Assembly: GCA_018417955.1 (NCBI GenBank) | Contig: JACTVC010000001.1 | Span: 682,001 to 746,000, forward strand | Reading direction: 5' to 3' | DNA length: 64,000 bases | Source of the DNA: Laccaria trichodermophora | Taxonomy: Eukaryota > Basidiomycota > Agaricomycetes > Agaricales > Hydnangiaceae | Part shown: one piece after another, positions 39,299 to 51,200 of the stretch | How positions within the stretch are numbered: the first letter of the stretch is position 1 | How the letters are laid out: each line of letters begins with the position of its first letter | Translations under genes and position numbers: made by a program | The notes under the pieces: model-generated | Seen by the model: the letters and a program-made list of their open reading frames with translations, nothing else | Told to the model about the DNA's origin: nothing | Database searches by the model: none

Positions 39299-40201
39299 TC
39301 ACATGCGCGCTATAACTGTCCGTTGTTTTCCCCATGGATCCAGCCATATTTCTGTGTGGCGAAAGAGGCCGGTGCTAAGAACAACCTGTTCAACTTTTTC
39401 GGCTTGTTCGCGGCCGACTTCAAGCGCCACTAAAGCATTTGGGCTTAGCACGCCCTTGCGACACAAGAACCGCGCAATCGCGTGATAGAACTCCAGCCCT
39501 GTCGGACCCCCGAAAAGGGCTTTAGGGTCTTCATAATCTGACACGGAACGGGGTAGGTTAATGTACTCTTCCCATGGTATGTATGGCGGATTGGAAGTTA
39601 TGACGTCAAAAGGGAGGGCAGTCCGCAAACCGCCGACCGGAAAATGGTCGGCGAGAAAGTTGGCAAAGGTGGCTTTAAAGGTATTCTGAGGGCTTATTGC
39701 GCTTGCATTTTGTGGAATGCCACAAAGAGCTGCATTGTCGGTCGCTAGGCGCATAGCGTGCGGGGAAATATCAACACCACAAGCATGCACACTTCCAGGT
39801 GGCCAAAGATGGCACAAAAGGAGGGGTATGCATCCCGAGCCTGTGCCGAGATCGAGAAGAGAGAAGGGATTTTGTGCGGTGGGCGATAAGGACTCTGCAA
39901 GCTTAAGAACCCAATGCTCAGTTTCCGGGCGAGGTATTAAGACTGGGGGACGGGTGAGGAGATTGAGTGGGCCAAAAGGTTGAGAGCCTGTCGCCAAAGT
40001 CAAAAATGATAAGAGCAAGGTCATATGATATGTACCCAAAATGTATTGGAGGGGCTCGCCGAGCGCTCGACGGGCGACCATGTCTTCAAGCAACAAGTTT
40101 GTATGTCCACGGGAGATAGCATTATTCATCCATCTGAGTTCTTGGGATGCCTGATTCCTACCCAATGAAATGGCAAGACGCGCAAGCAAACGAGAGTTCA
40201 T
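39299..40201 (-). CDS. MTQ1: HemK/MTQ1 protein-glutamine N5-methyltransferase (release factor)
   Basis: SAM-dependent methylation of the GGQ glutamine of a release factor; the single-copy style and lack of a Trm112-binding form suggest the mitochondrial MTQ1 type. ATG at 40201, stop 39299. Seen: the N-terminal helical domain with LGRNQASQELRWM, RRALGEPLQYILG, then IPRPETEHWV, the SAM site LLDLGTGSGCIPLLL, the CGVDISPHA strand end and the catalytic NPPYIP. The end is PWGKQRTVIAR. An intron of 48 bases (40035-39988) splits LG/SQPFGPL; it has no stop and a length divisible by three, so unspliced RNA would encode 16 extra residues. Confidence 0.9.
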   Translation of the reverse strand: MNSRLLARLAISLGRNQASQELRWMNNAISRGHTNLLLEDMVARRALGEPLQYILGTYHMTLLLSFLTLATGSQPFGPLNLLTRPPVLIPRPETEHWVLKLAESLSPTAQNPFSLLDLGTGSGCIPLLLCHLWPPGSVHACGVDISPHAMRLATDNAALCGIPQNASAISPQNTFKATFANFLADHFPVGGLRTALPFDVITSNPPYIPWEEYINLPRSVSDYEDPKALFGGPTGLEFYHAIARFLCRKGVLSPNALVALEVGREQAEKVEQVVLSTGLFRHTEIWLDPWGKQRTVIARM

Positions 40202-40438
40202 GGAATCATGGAAGAAGACGATGAGAAAGTAAACTGAACTAGATTGAACTGTCAGAAGCGAGCCAGTTCGTATCAGCTTGTCAATGTCAACAAATAAATG
40301 GCATTAGGTGATAACTCTTACAACCTGGAAATTCTCCGTCCTCGGTCCGTTCGCTGTCTTGCTTTTCCATTGGGTTACTCCCGTTGTACCAACGGCTTTT
40401 TGCAGCCTTGCCTTGGGCCACTTTTATTATCTGGCACC

Positions 40439-42527
40439 ATGTCCGCTGTATATACTCTTGCTTCTCGACCACCACCCAGGCCACTCGCACCACCGTCCTA
40501 CGTCAATCCAGCCCAGATGCAAAATGCCCAGGCTGGTCCCTCAACCGCTCCATCTGGATCCAAGAAAAAACCATCACCGACTCCAACTACGGTAAAGCGC
40601 AAGCGCACAGATACTCCAGAGGACAACTCGCCAGGCTCGCCTTCCCCCCAACCACAGCGCAAGGGAAGAGAGGGTCCCAAGAAAAAGAAAGCTAATCGCG
40701 CTTGTTTTCACTGCCAGAAAGCACACCTCACATGCGACGACTGTTCGTCCTTCATTACTTTGCCGTCAGCTATTTATCAAATTGATGCACCTTTTACTTC
40801 CAGCGCGTCCTTGTCAACGCTGCGTGAAACGGGGCCTCGCTTCTAACTGCACTGAAGGCCATCGCAAGAAGGCAAAATATCTGCTCGATGAAGAAGAGTT
40901 GGGTATGTTGTTGCTTTAGTCAGGTTGTCCGATCTCATCACGTGCGAACCAGAACAACTAAAACGAAGCAAATCTTCGGCGCCTGAAATTCAGGGCAACG
41001 TGAGTGCTGCCAACACAGCCGACCCACCGTCAGTCCCAATAGGTACGGATTTCCTGCCGCTTGTCGATCTTGACTGATATCGGATAAAACAGCTGAGCCA
41101 TTTCCCCAGAACGACTCGCTCTTAACTGCGTCCTTCGACCCCAATTTTTCGTTTGGGTCGGAGGCTGCCAACCGTGAATATTCCATCCTATCCGCGATCT
41201 TGGGCAATCCAAGTCCACCAGAGTCTGCCTCTACACCACCGCCACCGCCACCGCCACAAAGTTATGCAACTTGGACCTCAGATACGATTGATTTCATAGG
41301 CTCTCCTCGACTAGGCACCGCGACTAGTTCATACACCTCACCATATGGCGAATCTATGCAAACTGACACAACCTTATCAACGTCACCAGGAAATGCCCAT
41401 TATCTCACATATCCTTATCCCCAAAGCCAAAGATCAGAAGATTTGGTGGATATGTCATACACCTCGCAATATTCCTCAGCAGGGCAAGGTCAACCATGTC
41501 TTCCTGCAAACTCCAGGCCACGGTCACCACCTACCGTCTTCCTCCATAATCCGTCATCAAAAGACCAAGGATCCCGTGGATTGCTGTCGCCACCTCCATC
41601 CAATGGTTCCCCAAGCTCAACATCCTCAGCACCCTCTGGTATTGCTGAGATTGTGCGACCACAGTCGTGTGGTTCACAGCTACAGAGCATCAACGACCGT
41701 GTATTGACGCCTTATGACTACACTGAGGGCTATCACTTCCTCATGAAGCACCTGCCCACTCGGTACGTGTTATTAGGATGTTGTCATGTGACAAGAGTAC
41801 CTGCGGGACTCTAGCTCTGATGTCTTATTTCTGCTCTGTTCCTCCTCACTTTCCTTGTCTGCGTGACACCTTATACGCCTTCCTTCTGATTTGAAGGTTC
41901 GAGAAGAATGACATTCTTCGCATTGTGCGAGCTTTAGCAATATTTCGACCATCGCTCATAGCATTACAAATGCCACTGTCGTTGGACGACGAAGTTTTTG
42001 TCGAGAAATGCTTCCAACGGTCGTTAGTGGTGAGCCATATGTAGAGTGTATTGATACCTTCGCTGAACAGTCAAGTGTAGGAGCTGGAGAAGCTAATGTC
42101 ATTCAGTGGGACCCCGACTGTCGTTTGGCGTCGCACTGGAGAAATTTGCCTCGTGGCCCCTGAATTTTGCATGCTCACTGAGTGGCCTATGGAGGACTTG
42201 GTTCACCAGAAAAAGTATATTTATGAGGTGTGTTCATGGCTTGGTCTTCTCCGACAGCCAAGCTGAGATCCTACAGCTCTTCGAAAATCAATCTGTGGTG
42301 GAATATTGGGAGAACTTTGCTTCTCACGCTTTTGAAAACACGACGCAATCCGTTTATTCTCATTGTGTTTTGCTCAAACCTTCAGGCGCACCCGTACCTT
42401 CCACATTTTGTTTCTCAATTCGAAGAGATCTGTTTGATCTCCCTAGCATTGTTATCGGTCAGTTTTCATGTCACCGTTCTCGTTCCCTGCTTAGTCCTTG
42501 ACAGGCCAATGGTTACCACTTCTATGA
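40439..42527 (+). CDS. ERT1: Zn2Cys6/PAS transcription activator of gluconeogenesis, ERT1/AcuK family
   Basis: Nuclear regulator of gluconeogenic and non-fermentable carbon genes in yeast and Aspergillus. ATG 40439, stop 42527. The Zn2Cys6 cluster is split by an intron: ACFHCQKAHLTCDD, then RPCQRCVKRGLASNCTEGHRKKAKY; all six Cys are present. A Pro/Ser-rich region follows with a run of nine Pro. The PAS-like domain holds LTPYDYTEGYHFLMKHLPTR, FEKNDILRIVRALAIFRPSLIALQM, FVEKCFQRSLVELEKLM, GTPTVVWRRTGEI and EFCMLTEWPMEDL. The end is FCFSIRRDLFDLPSIVIGQWLPLL with a final intron after VIG. It is divergent from MTQ1 (237 bases between starts). Confidence 0.92.
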
Positions 42528-42895
42528 ATCGGAACAGGACGTATTTTACACCCGCTTTAATAGTGTCAGCTTGTCCATTCCTCTGCATTTCGATTTTTCT
42601 TATTCTATTCATACATTGCGTTTATGCATCCGCAATTTTTCTTCATTCCCTTGCAGCCTTTTTTATTCAGTCAAAATCTGTTAGAAGCCAAATGTATAGA
42701 ATGATGTACTTACCGCCAGCATATATACCTAACTTCCATATTAACTCATAGATAGCATTTCCAGCAGAGAATCCAGTCAACGTGTCCGTGACTTCATTAC
42801 AATTGCAGAATCTACATAAGGAGAAGTAAAAAGGAAGTGAATCCCATGTGATAGGTAAAAGCTACAAATCTATCCGAAGCCTCCTTGCCTACGAA
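42528..42895. other. Convergent 3' region between ERT1 and PRA1
   Basis: About 370 bases of A/T-rich sequence taken as the two 3' UTRs. A short hydrophobic ORF continues the last ERT1 intron frame here but has no start and no family match, so it is not called. Confidence 0.5.
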
Positions 42896-43659
42896 TTAGA
42901 CATTTTCTTGGATAGAGGCATATTCACTTTCAACACCTGGCTCAAGGAGTGACGCATGACCGAGGACAAGAACACTTGAGGCGCCGATGAGCCAGAAGAA
43001 CGTGCTAAATGGACCAGCTAGCCAGAACATTGGAATGCCAATGACGAAGAGACCAGTATAAAGGTGCTTCTGTGTGACGACGTGCTCGCCAAACTGGGTC
43101 GCTTCGGGAGCTGCATACCAGGTTCATATGTGCGAAAGTCAATAGGACGACATGGGAAACATACCGAACTTGTTAATGGCAGCGAAGCCTAGCACAAGGA
43201 AGGCAAGGGAGATGAGAAGGAGGGGATTTGTCAGGCTGAATGGCAAAACGTCAATAGGATCCTGAAGTGATGACGGGGCACGGCGTACACGGCGTATACT
43301 CCAAGAAGAGCGACTATGAGCCCATAGTTTCCTGATCACCACTGATTATTTGTCTTTCAAATGGCATTGAGGTCTATAGCTACCTGAAAAATAACGGGTA
43401 TTGTAAGATATCCGCTGTCCAAAAAAACCACAAGTTAGTGTATTGCAAAGTCTTATAAAAGTCAGTACCAACCGACGTAGCCTGATTGAAATCAGCGGGT
43501 CTTGAGATGCGTTGATAATCGAAAAATTCGGTTGGGGGCCTGATGCCAGAGAGGCGAGTTTCCTGGATAAGTGTTATTGTCAACAATATTTGACTGAGCG
43601 ACCAGCAGACGGACCCTCAAAGACTTGATAGTGTCTGTGGCTCGGAGGAGAAGATCCAT
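42896..43659 (-). CDS. PRA1/Yip3-family prenylated Rab acceptor
   Basis: Small ER-Golgi membrane protein that binds prenylated Rab GTPases. ATG 43659, stop 42896, with about five introns. Seen: RATDTIKSLRVRLLVAQ, then LSGIRPPTEFFDYQRISRPADFNQAT (the conserved entry to the PRA1 domain). Next, after introns, comes a first pair of hydrophobic helices (LTNPLLLISLAFLVLGFAAI), and then a second pair (GLFVIGIPMFWLAGPFSTFFWLIGASSVLVLGHASLLE). The two double helices with a short loop between are the family layout. The first intron donor is not resolved. It shares a 178-base divergent promoter with CDC26. Confidence 0.82.
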
Positions 43660-43837
43660 TAGAGTGGCGGTATTGGTGATTAGGGAAGGAAGGAGCTGGA
43701 CGCTGATCGTCAATACTTATGTATTTTTCGCCTTCAATGTTGTACCGCAGCCGCAGCCTAACCGCCTTGAACCTTGTTGCCTGGCTTTGTTTGTCAGTCC
43801 TCGCTGGGGCCAAACAATCCCTCCCTCCTCATTCACC

Positions 43838-44077
43838 ATGATTCGCAGAAACCCAACTCTGATTCCAATGAACGACCTTGATGTCCAGGACATTCGAGAT
43901 ATGGTTGCTAAACAAAAGGCCGACCAGCAGCTCATGCAGAAAATGAAACGGCTTGTTGAGAGTCCAGAAATTCTTAAAGAAGACTACGATCTCATAACTG
44001 AACTGAGCAAAGACAAAGCCAGACGGTTGGGGCTTGACCCGGGTACGACCCCCCTCATAGGTGGCTTTTTACCGTAA
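43838..44077 (+). CDS. CDC26: Anaphase-promoting complex subunit CDC26 (APC12)
   Basis: A 79-residue intronless ORF. The N-terminus MIRRNPTLIPMNDLDVQDI matches the CDC26 signature M-x-R-R-x-P-T-x-I-x-L/M-x-x-x-D-I, the segment that in known structures inserts into the TPR groove of APC6/CDC16 and stabilises it. The rest is a charged helix (MQKMKRLVESPEILKEDYD) and a short Gly/Pro tail. CDC26 proteins are small and poorly conserved beyond the first 25 residues, so the call rests on that motif and on size. Confidence 0.72.
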   Translation: MIRRNPTLIPMNDLDVQDIRDMVAKQKADQQLMQKMKRLVESPEILKEDYDLITELSKDKARRLGLDPGTTPLIGGFLP

Positions 44078-44201
44078 CCAAAGCACAACCATAGATTCTG
44101 CAAAGAGCTAGAAAGATCATACATGTATCTCGACCCCAAACACAAAACGAAACAGTTATTCATTTCCTCCCCACTCCTAGTATCTCCGGTCTCTCCATGC
44201 A

Positions 44202-46807
44202 CTACTGAAACCGATTGCGGAATTCTTTGGGATCTCGATCAGCCGGAATGGTCGCTGTAATAAAGGAATGCAAATACCTTCGAGATCTTTTAAATCACAT
44301 AGATTAGCTAGATCTGGGCGGTGCATGTACAAACACGTCGTCCTCAAGCTGTCCCATAATGCGGTCGAAACGACTCCACGCCTGTCGTTCATACCCGTGC
44401 TATCTCGCACACCGTCGCTGTCCTGAAGAACCAACGCATCTAGTATATGTTGCGCGGCCTCTTCGTATCGCTGCGAAGTATAAGCGAATGCAGAGGAAGT
44501 TATTACCAGGGACTCTTACCCGCAAGTTGATGCACGATATTCCCAAGTTAAAGCTGGCAAGATATCAGTGAATGAACCCAAAATTGTGTGGGATCCCTCA
44601 CCGAGCACGGATGTAACCTGGATTGAGCTCAAGCGCTCGATAATAATATTGAAGCGCTTCCTCCGCGCGGCCGCTGTTCGCCATAGTTGCCCCAACTCGG
44701 TTGTAAAGAAGCCAATCCTGTGAAAAGTCTCAGTGGAAGAGCTATAGGATTTTTAGACCATACCTCTGGCCGAACAGCCAACGCCGTTCGGAAACAATCT
44801 TGAGCCTTTTCATATTCCTGTAGTCACCGTGATATGAGAAGTCAGTTGACGCAAGCAATATGTTTGCATACCTCGTTGGTGTTCAATAAAACGGCAAGGG
44901 CAATCTGTATATCTGCATCAATATTCCCACTCAAATCACTTCTAGCCATAGTGATCAAGCATTGTATCAAGCGCGAAAAGCGTTCTCCGATAGTCGCGTT
45001 GACCGGTTCTGCGACCTGCGATTGAAACTTCTGAACAGCATCACGGTAATTTTCGTTTTTATCCACCCATTCCTGTATAGCGTCATAGGTCCCCTGACGG
45101 TTGTTGTCATTGGTATACGAAATGGCTAACGCGAGCCAAGACGGAAGATGGGATGGATCAAGCTCAACGGCACGCTGGAGAGCTTGGAGAGCTTTTTGCT
45201 CTCGTTCATTTTCCTGTTGCTTAACGCCCAGCTCATACCACACGGATGCGTTACTTGGGTCGCGTTGTACGGCAGCTTCCAATTCAAGAACACTCTAAAG
45301 AACATAAGAAATAGGAATAGAGTTGGTTCACGCAGATCATACCTCAAGAACAGACTGGGTTTTTGCGTGCATCAGATGATGGCGTGTTCTCGAAGAATCG
45401 CCAAGGAGATAGGGGTTGTTGCTCTGGAAATGGTACTTAGATATGGGTTTGATCCCTGAGGAGGTCGCTTCAAAATGATCCCAGTCGTTTTGTAGCTTAT
45501 CCCAAGCCAACGTCTCCGTGGTGGGTGCAATGTCCGGATTGGTAGTCGGTTGGTGCAGTGTGTTCCAATAATGTGTAAACTCGGCGTTTTCTTGACGGAA
45601 GTACGCATCATTAACACCTTCAACACTGTCCTGCTTGTCGTCTGCTTTTTTTTGCGCCTCAGCCAATGCGGCTAGATTACGAACAGCAGAGCCAGCAAAG
45701 TTCGAAATCGGAGCATGGGCTGATCCCGAATTTAATACGATATGTTCCGTAGCCCTCCCCTTTCCCTTGAGGTCCACTTGAGAGATCTGGCCATTATTCT
45801 CCACCATTTGGTTCCCATCTACGACGACCTCTCCGTCACGAAGTTTCTTCATCAAGCCTAAGAATTGGCTTTTTTGAAATTTGGGATTTTGCTCGTTCTT
45901 AATATTCTCTAACAGCATGCCGGCAGTTCGAGCTAAATCATCCTGCTCTTGAGGCGTCTGCTGATGTATTTCTTGCTTTTGCTCAACATCCATCGTCGAA
46001 GAAGTTTCCAGGGATAGCACTTGAGCATTAAATTCCCGATCCCAAGAGATCCCTACAGAAAACTTCAATAAATAGGGTCATGATCCTGAAAAGAGAGGCG
46101 CACTTTTGTTGGAAATAACAGGCTGCTGTTGCATATGTAGTGCAGGAGCGTACGCCGGGGTTTGATTCATACGAAATTGTGTGAGTCCTAAATTCCATTG
46201 CACGCCAGCTACGTGACGGTTAGCAAATGTCATCCAATAGCACCTGAGCTACATACGTTGTCGTACTATCGCAGTGTCCCCTTTGTATTGTAAATCTTGC
46301 TTAGCTTCTTCGATATTGTTCTGTAAAAGATGTTGGGAGGTGGGCGAAAGTATCTGTTGGTGTTGAGAGAAATCAGCAGCCCACACGGCCAGGTTTTTTT
46401 GTTGTGGCAAATGCTGCGTCAAAGGCATCTGAGTCATGGGTAATGCAGCGCGTAACGCGTGTACATTGTATGGCGTTTCCGCTGAGAATTCAGACGCCGA
46501 AGAAGCGTTGGAGAAAAACCTAGCCGCGTCTTCGGCTGGCGCAACGCCAGCTTGCTGGGATCGAAAGACCTGTGCCAAAAAAAATGAGCATCGAAAGGTC
46601 TTGATAGAGATGGTAACTGACATCCCGCGATGAACTAGCCCGACCTGCACCAAAGTGATCCTGTCCTAGGAGGTCAGAGACGTAGGTGAATGTAAACTAT
46701 TGCCTTGCCTGTTGAAGACCTCTGTCTTGGTCAAACCGTTTGGATAGTCCTTGGAGGGGGTTGGAGGGTCCGCAGTCGGCGCCTCCTACGAGCATAGGTA
46801 GAGCCAT
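44202..46807 (-). CDS. PEX5: Peroxisomal targeting receptor PEX5
   Basis: Cytosolic receptor that binds C-terminal SKL-type signals and delivers proteins into peroxisomes. ATG 46807, stop 44202. The N-terminus [19 protein letters not shown] has the conserved Cys used for monoubiquitin-dependent recycling. The natively unfolded half carries WxxxF/Y-type PEX14-binding motifs (WAADF, WDREF and WDHF). The C-terminal half is the TPR domain ([49 protein letters not shown], and TPR 5-7 across the last introns), ending [20 protein letters not shown] and FRNRFQ. The first intron looks like a GC-AG intron (CAG/GCAAGG at about 46709). The final intron ends in AAAG. Confidence 0.93.
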
Positions 46808-46983
46808 AGTTGGTAGAAAGATCGCAAATTTGAATGTAAAAGGGTTTTGGGGTTACTCAATTACCGAAACCCGTTCGCACGTGATATGACAATAATTAAC
46901 GACATGCCGTTCCTCTCAACATACATATAATCTGCGTGTCGGCCTATAGTACACAAAAAAGAAAAACTCTACTGCTGCTGCTG

Positions 46984-48024
46984 TTACACAGGCTGATCCC
47001 TGCTTGGGCCATTTAGTAGTTGGTTTTCGTCGCTTGCAAACTTGGGATTCGATGCCCTGCATTCTGCACCACCATCGGAACGCACTGAGAATTCGTATTT
47101 GTCAGAGAGAGTAAAAGATGAGACGTGAAGAGTCCAAACTGACAATGTCGCTAGAGAGGGTCAATGACGTTAGCCAAGCTCGGCGTCTAAGCTGGTCAGA
47201 AATCTTACGTTGAGAGCGTCGAGACGACTGAATGTCTTTTTACATCCTTGACACACGTTTGATTGCGATGACTTGGCGGTGTGGAGAGCTTGGTGTCGCC
47301 TGCAAATGGAGATGAGAGATCGCTCCTTTACCTTGGGTATCCTGCACTCACTTGCAATCGTGCTGTCGTGCGAAACCCTTCTTACATCCCGGCCAGTCGC
47401 ACACGTATGGCCTTTCTTCCGTGTGAGACCGTAAATGCCCTGAAAAAGTCAATAAAATATTGATTAATTTGAGCGAAAAAGGCCAGACAGACCTCTCAAG
47501 TTGAAACGGCGTGTAAACGTGCTCCCACAGCCAGGAACCGGGCAGACAAAATGTGCTTCGTTTCTTCGGCGACTAGCACTCGCCAGCTGAGTAGCAGATG
47601 TAGTGACCTGCTGTTTCTCGACTTGAAGTATAGGAGGAAGTCGCGGAACGCCACTCGCAGATGGGTAATGGTTGGCTCCCGCCCCGCTCTGGATGGGGGA
47701 ATCGACAGAAGGTGATGGAGGCACAGAAAGCTGCTGAGCACGATTATAGAGCTCTGCAGCGTTTGGTGCGTAGAAGGGATCTCGCTTGGGACTTGTATGA
47801 TCGAGAATCATGGTGGAGGAAGTTGGAATTGGAGTGTGTGGGGCTGGAGGGGTATACGACATGGGATGTTGTGCATAAGAGTAATCGCGGGGAGGCCCAT
47901 CTGGATGAGTGGCGGGGCCTTCTGTTGGAACGCCTTGTGGTATTGGAACACCTTGTGGTATTGGGCCAGCAACTGCGGCGTATATGTGATCAAAGTGCTG
48001 TCGTGGCAGAGAGTCTGCGGACAT
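46984..48024 (-). CDS. C2H2 zinc-finger transcription factor (Crz1-like finger array)
   Basis: ATG 48024, stop 46984, about three introns. The N-terminal half is Pro/Ser-rich and includes two tandem IPQGVP units coded by an 18-base repeat near 47935-47970. Fingers: VCPVPGCGSTFTRRFNLRG/HLRSHT, YVCDWPGCKKGFARQHDCKRHQALH, and a shorter VCQGCKKTFSRLDALN followed after an intron by the RxLRSDGGAEC end. The finger order and the final RH-[LF]-[RK]-x-[ED]-x-G element resemble yeast Crz1, the calcineurin-responsive factor. A calcineurin docking motif was not identified, so the Crz1 link is by finger pattern only. Close relatives in agarics exist as plain c2h2 regulators. Confidence 0.75.
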
Positions 48025-48247
48025 GAGGCAACGAGTAGGCTATTATAAACGACGAGTAGAGCAAGAGTAGACGATGTCGACGAGAGGATGATCGTTTGAG
48101 CAGTTTGAGCCGAACTCGAGCAACACGGAGGTATTCCAGTTTAAGTGAGGCTGTGCAAAGATGTGACTTTAGCGCCTAATCAGCACAGCAAAAAAAAGCC
48201 TATCAATTATAATAGTATTTTACATATTTACATCCTATTCGTCACTA

Positions 48248-51200
48248 TTAATCAAATATGTGTGCGTCAAGCAGTCTTCGTCGTCGCATAAGTTCTGTTT
48301 CAGAGATCGTTTGCCCCGTCAACCTCGGCGTCGATGCCTTGTCTGGCGTCTGCGTTCTTGTACCATGTTCCGTCTTGCTCTGCAATTCCCATGGCGTAGG
48401 ATTCACCACTAACGTCGCTTCCGACCCAGATGAATCCTCCTTTGTCGACAAAAACATCCCAGAGCCTGAAGGAGAAGCTTCGGGCGACCCTCGACGGGAC
48501 TGATCATGATACCTCTTCGGCACAAACGTGATCCCAGAATCATCAGTCTCCGTTTCTGAGGTTAGAGGACTGTGCCCGACTGTCTTGGTCGACGGTTTCG
48601 GTAATGATAGGTTCTTTGGGGGTGGTCGTTCTGTGCTCTCACGAGTCGTCGTCGCCTGAAAGCCGCTTTGATTCCCATACCTATTGAATGCGTCGTCAAT
48701 CCAGTCGGCCACTTCCTCGATAACCTGCTTCGCATCAGACCCTCCATTCACTGGTGATACTTCAACGAGAACTTACAGCCTTTGCCTCGCTCATCAGAGT
48801 TGGCATTTGAAGATATCCATGGCTCCAATCCGAGAAAAGAACCATTTGTACCCAATCCGACTCACTCTCACTCGCGAGCTTTTCCCGCTCCCTTTTCGCC
48901 TCTGCAGACGCCTTAGTCTCCAGCAACGACTCTGCGTTACTCATTCGGAGACTCTCGCCAAACCGGGCGCTTTTTCCCGACAAAGCCAAATCCAATTCAA
49001 TCTTCCGGGCACGCTTGGCCTCCCTCACTCGTCCTGCAAAGATCACCGTGTCATCCACAAAAGGATCTTTTTCTCCGCATTGCATTAAAAGCGGCGGAAA
49101 TTGTGCCAGCAGACGTGCTGGGGCAAGGATGGGGGAGATATGATAATCAGTAGCAAAATCAGGATTCCGATGTGGCCCGATATACAGGATCGCCATAGCC
49201 CGCATCTGTCGACAATCAATTCGATTGTCCATCTCAAAACGGATTGACCCACCATACTAGGAGAAACGATGCGATCCTGGAAATATCCTGTTCTGCTGGT
49301 CATCGTCAATCGTGTACCAATAGGCTCCTTGGGTGTGCCGTTAGAGGAGTGAGGCGTTTTCCCGGCCATCGCAAGAGTAGCTTTTGTATTAGCTTCCTCG
49401 ACGGCTATAGAAAGTTCTTGTTGCTGTCTTTCAAGTGCCGACTCGCTGCGCGGGACATTGGCACCACCGTAGGGATACTTGTACAAAACGCGAGCTTGAA
49501 TAGGTCGGTCCTCTTCCCTGTATTGGCGGAAATCGTCCTCGTCTTCGCTTTCAGCGTCAGCAAGCACGCCTTCATCGCCAACACCATTGGTTGAAAGGGG
49601 GTCATGAGTGAGAATTTTTGAAGGACCTTTCGAGGAAGACGACGAAGTTTTTGAATGGCTAGATCCACCCTCGCCGCCACTTGCAAGATCCCGGAGAGTG
49701 TCCTTCCAGCTTGACCTCCTCTTGATGCGCCTTCGAGTTGAATTAGGTTTTTTGTCTCTTACCATGCTAAGGGGACTCTGCATTGATGAATCTCCACTTT
49801 TCTGCTTGCCACTAAACGTTGAACACTCACAATGTGCTTGAGGTGATCCTTCTGTTCTGCCAGCTCCTTTATACCAGGGAGGTTCCCCGACGATTGCTCG
49901 GATCTCAAAACTTGCAAATTGTCTGCAGTCATCCAAGAGGTGAAATTAAAATCGAGTGCGGCGTAATTAAGGACAATGGCGGTTGGGAGCGGCAAAATAA
50001 TTGGATGGTGAGAAGCTGAAGTTTGCTCTTTAAGCTCCAATGCCTTAAGTACAACATTCAATGCCAGCGTGCCTCCGCTAACATGAGCAAGAATTAAACC
50101 AGTCTTGAATGAAAAAAACGTATGACGTACGCTGAATCCCCAGACAGAATGACGCGGAGCTTTTTTCCTGACATTCCAAGGAGTGACCCACCTTCAAACA
50201 ATGTAGCGTCATCAAAGAGTAGAATAGGAAATGGACGGATACTGACATGACTCCACAAGGACCCTGTATGTATCAAACGCTTCGTCTTGTGCAAATGGAT
50301 AAGGATCTGGCGTGTCCGAGTAAGTGCGAGAAATATATTTTGTCACAGGATGACCAACATTCTGGCGCTTTCCCATAATCTATTGATACCACTGGTCGAC
50401 CGCTTGTGACAGCCCACATTCTGAGTCGTTCTTCATGATGTTCAGGGCTCATTGCCACAAAACCTCCGCCAGGGAAGTCGAGAATTAATTCGGTGGCCTT
50501 GCATAATTGCCACTCAGGTGGTGCGAAAAATAAGTAAGCAGTTATAGGGCGGTCATAAGACGATGATTTCGGGCGGGGAAGCAAGATCTTTCGCCTGACA
50601 CTTATGCGTGGCAAGTATGATACCAGGCGAATCTGAATAACGGGATGCCATCATTAGCAGCTCAATGGACAGCTTGATGAAAGATTCGCACATAAGGGTT
50701 TGTAGTCTTTTCCCAAGTGGTTCTTAGCATCTCAACAGTTGGTACCGCACGGAATCTTCGAAGCTTGAAAAAAAAAATGCAAAATTAGCGACGATAAATT
50801 AGCCTTGGAATGAAATTTAGAAAAACCTTTTCATCAGCTTCTTGTGCATATAAGATGTAGTAGAAAGAAAATATAATTGAAGATATATCCCTCAACCATT
50901 TGGGACGGATGGACATAGCAGTGGCGAATCCGGCATCAAGTCCAGTAGCAATCCATGTGGCACGATAATATGATGGCGAGTACTTCATGTCTATATTAAC
51001 GCGATTTTGTCACACGAAATATCGTGAGCTTACTAGTCGTGCGAGCGGCTCCGGTGCTGTCGTTCATTGAGCATTGGCGTCATGGAAATCCGACACAGAC
51101 TTACTCACCGCTCACACCCAAAATCTTATCAAAATTTCGGATTGTGTATACTGCAGTAAGTGTACTGAGAACAATCTGCCATGGGGTGAAGCGTTCTGTT

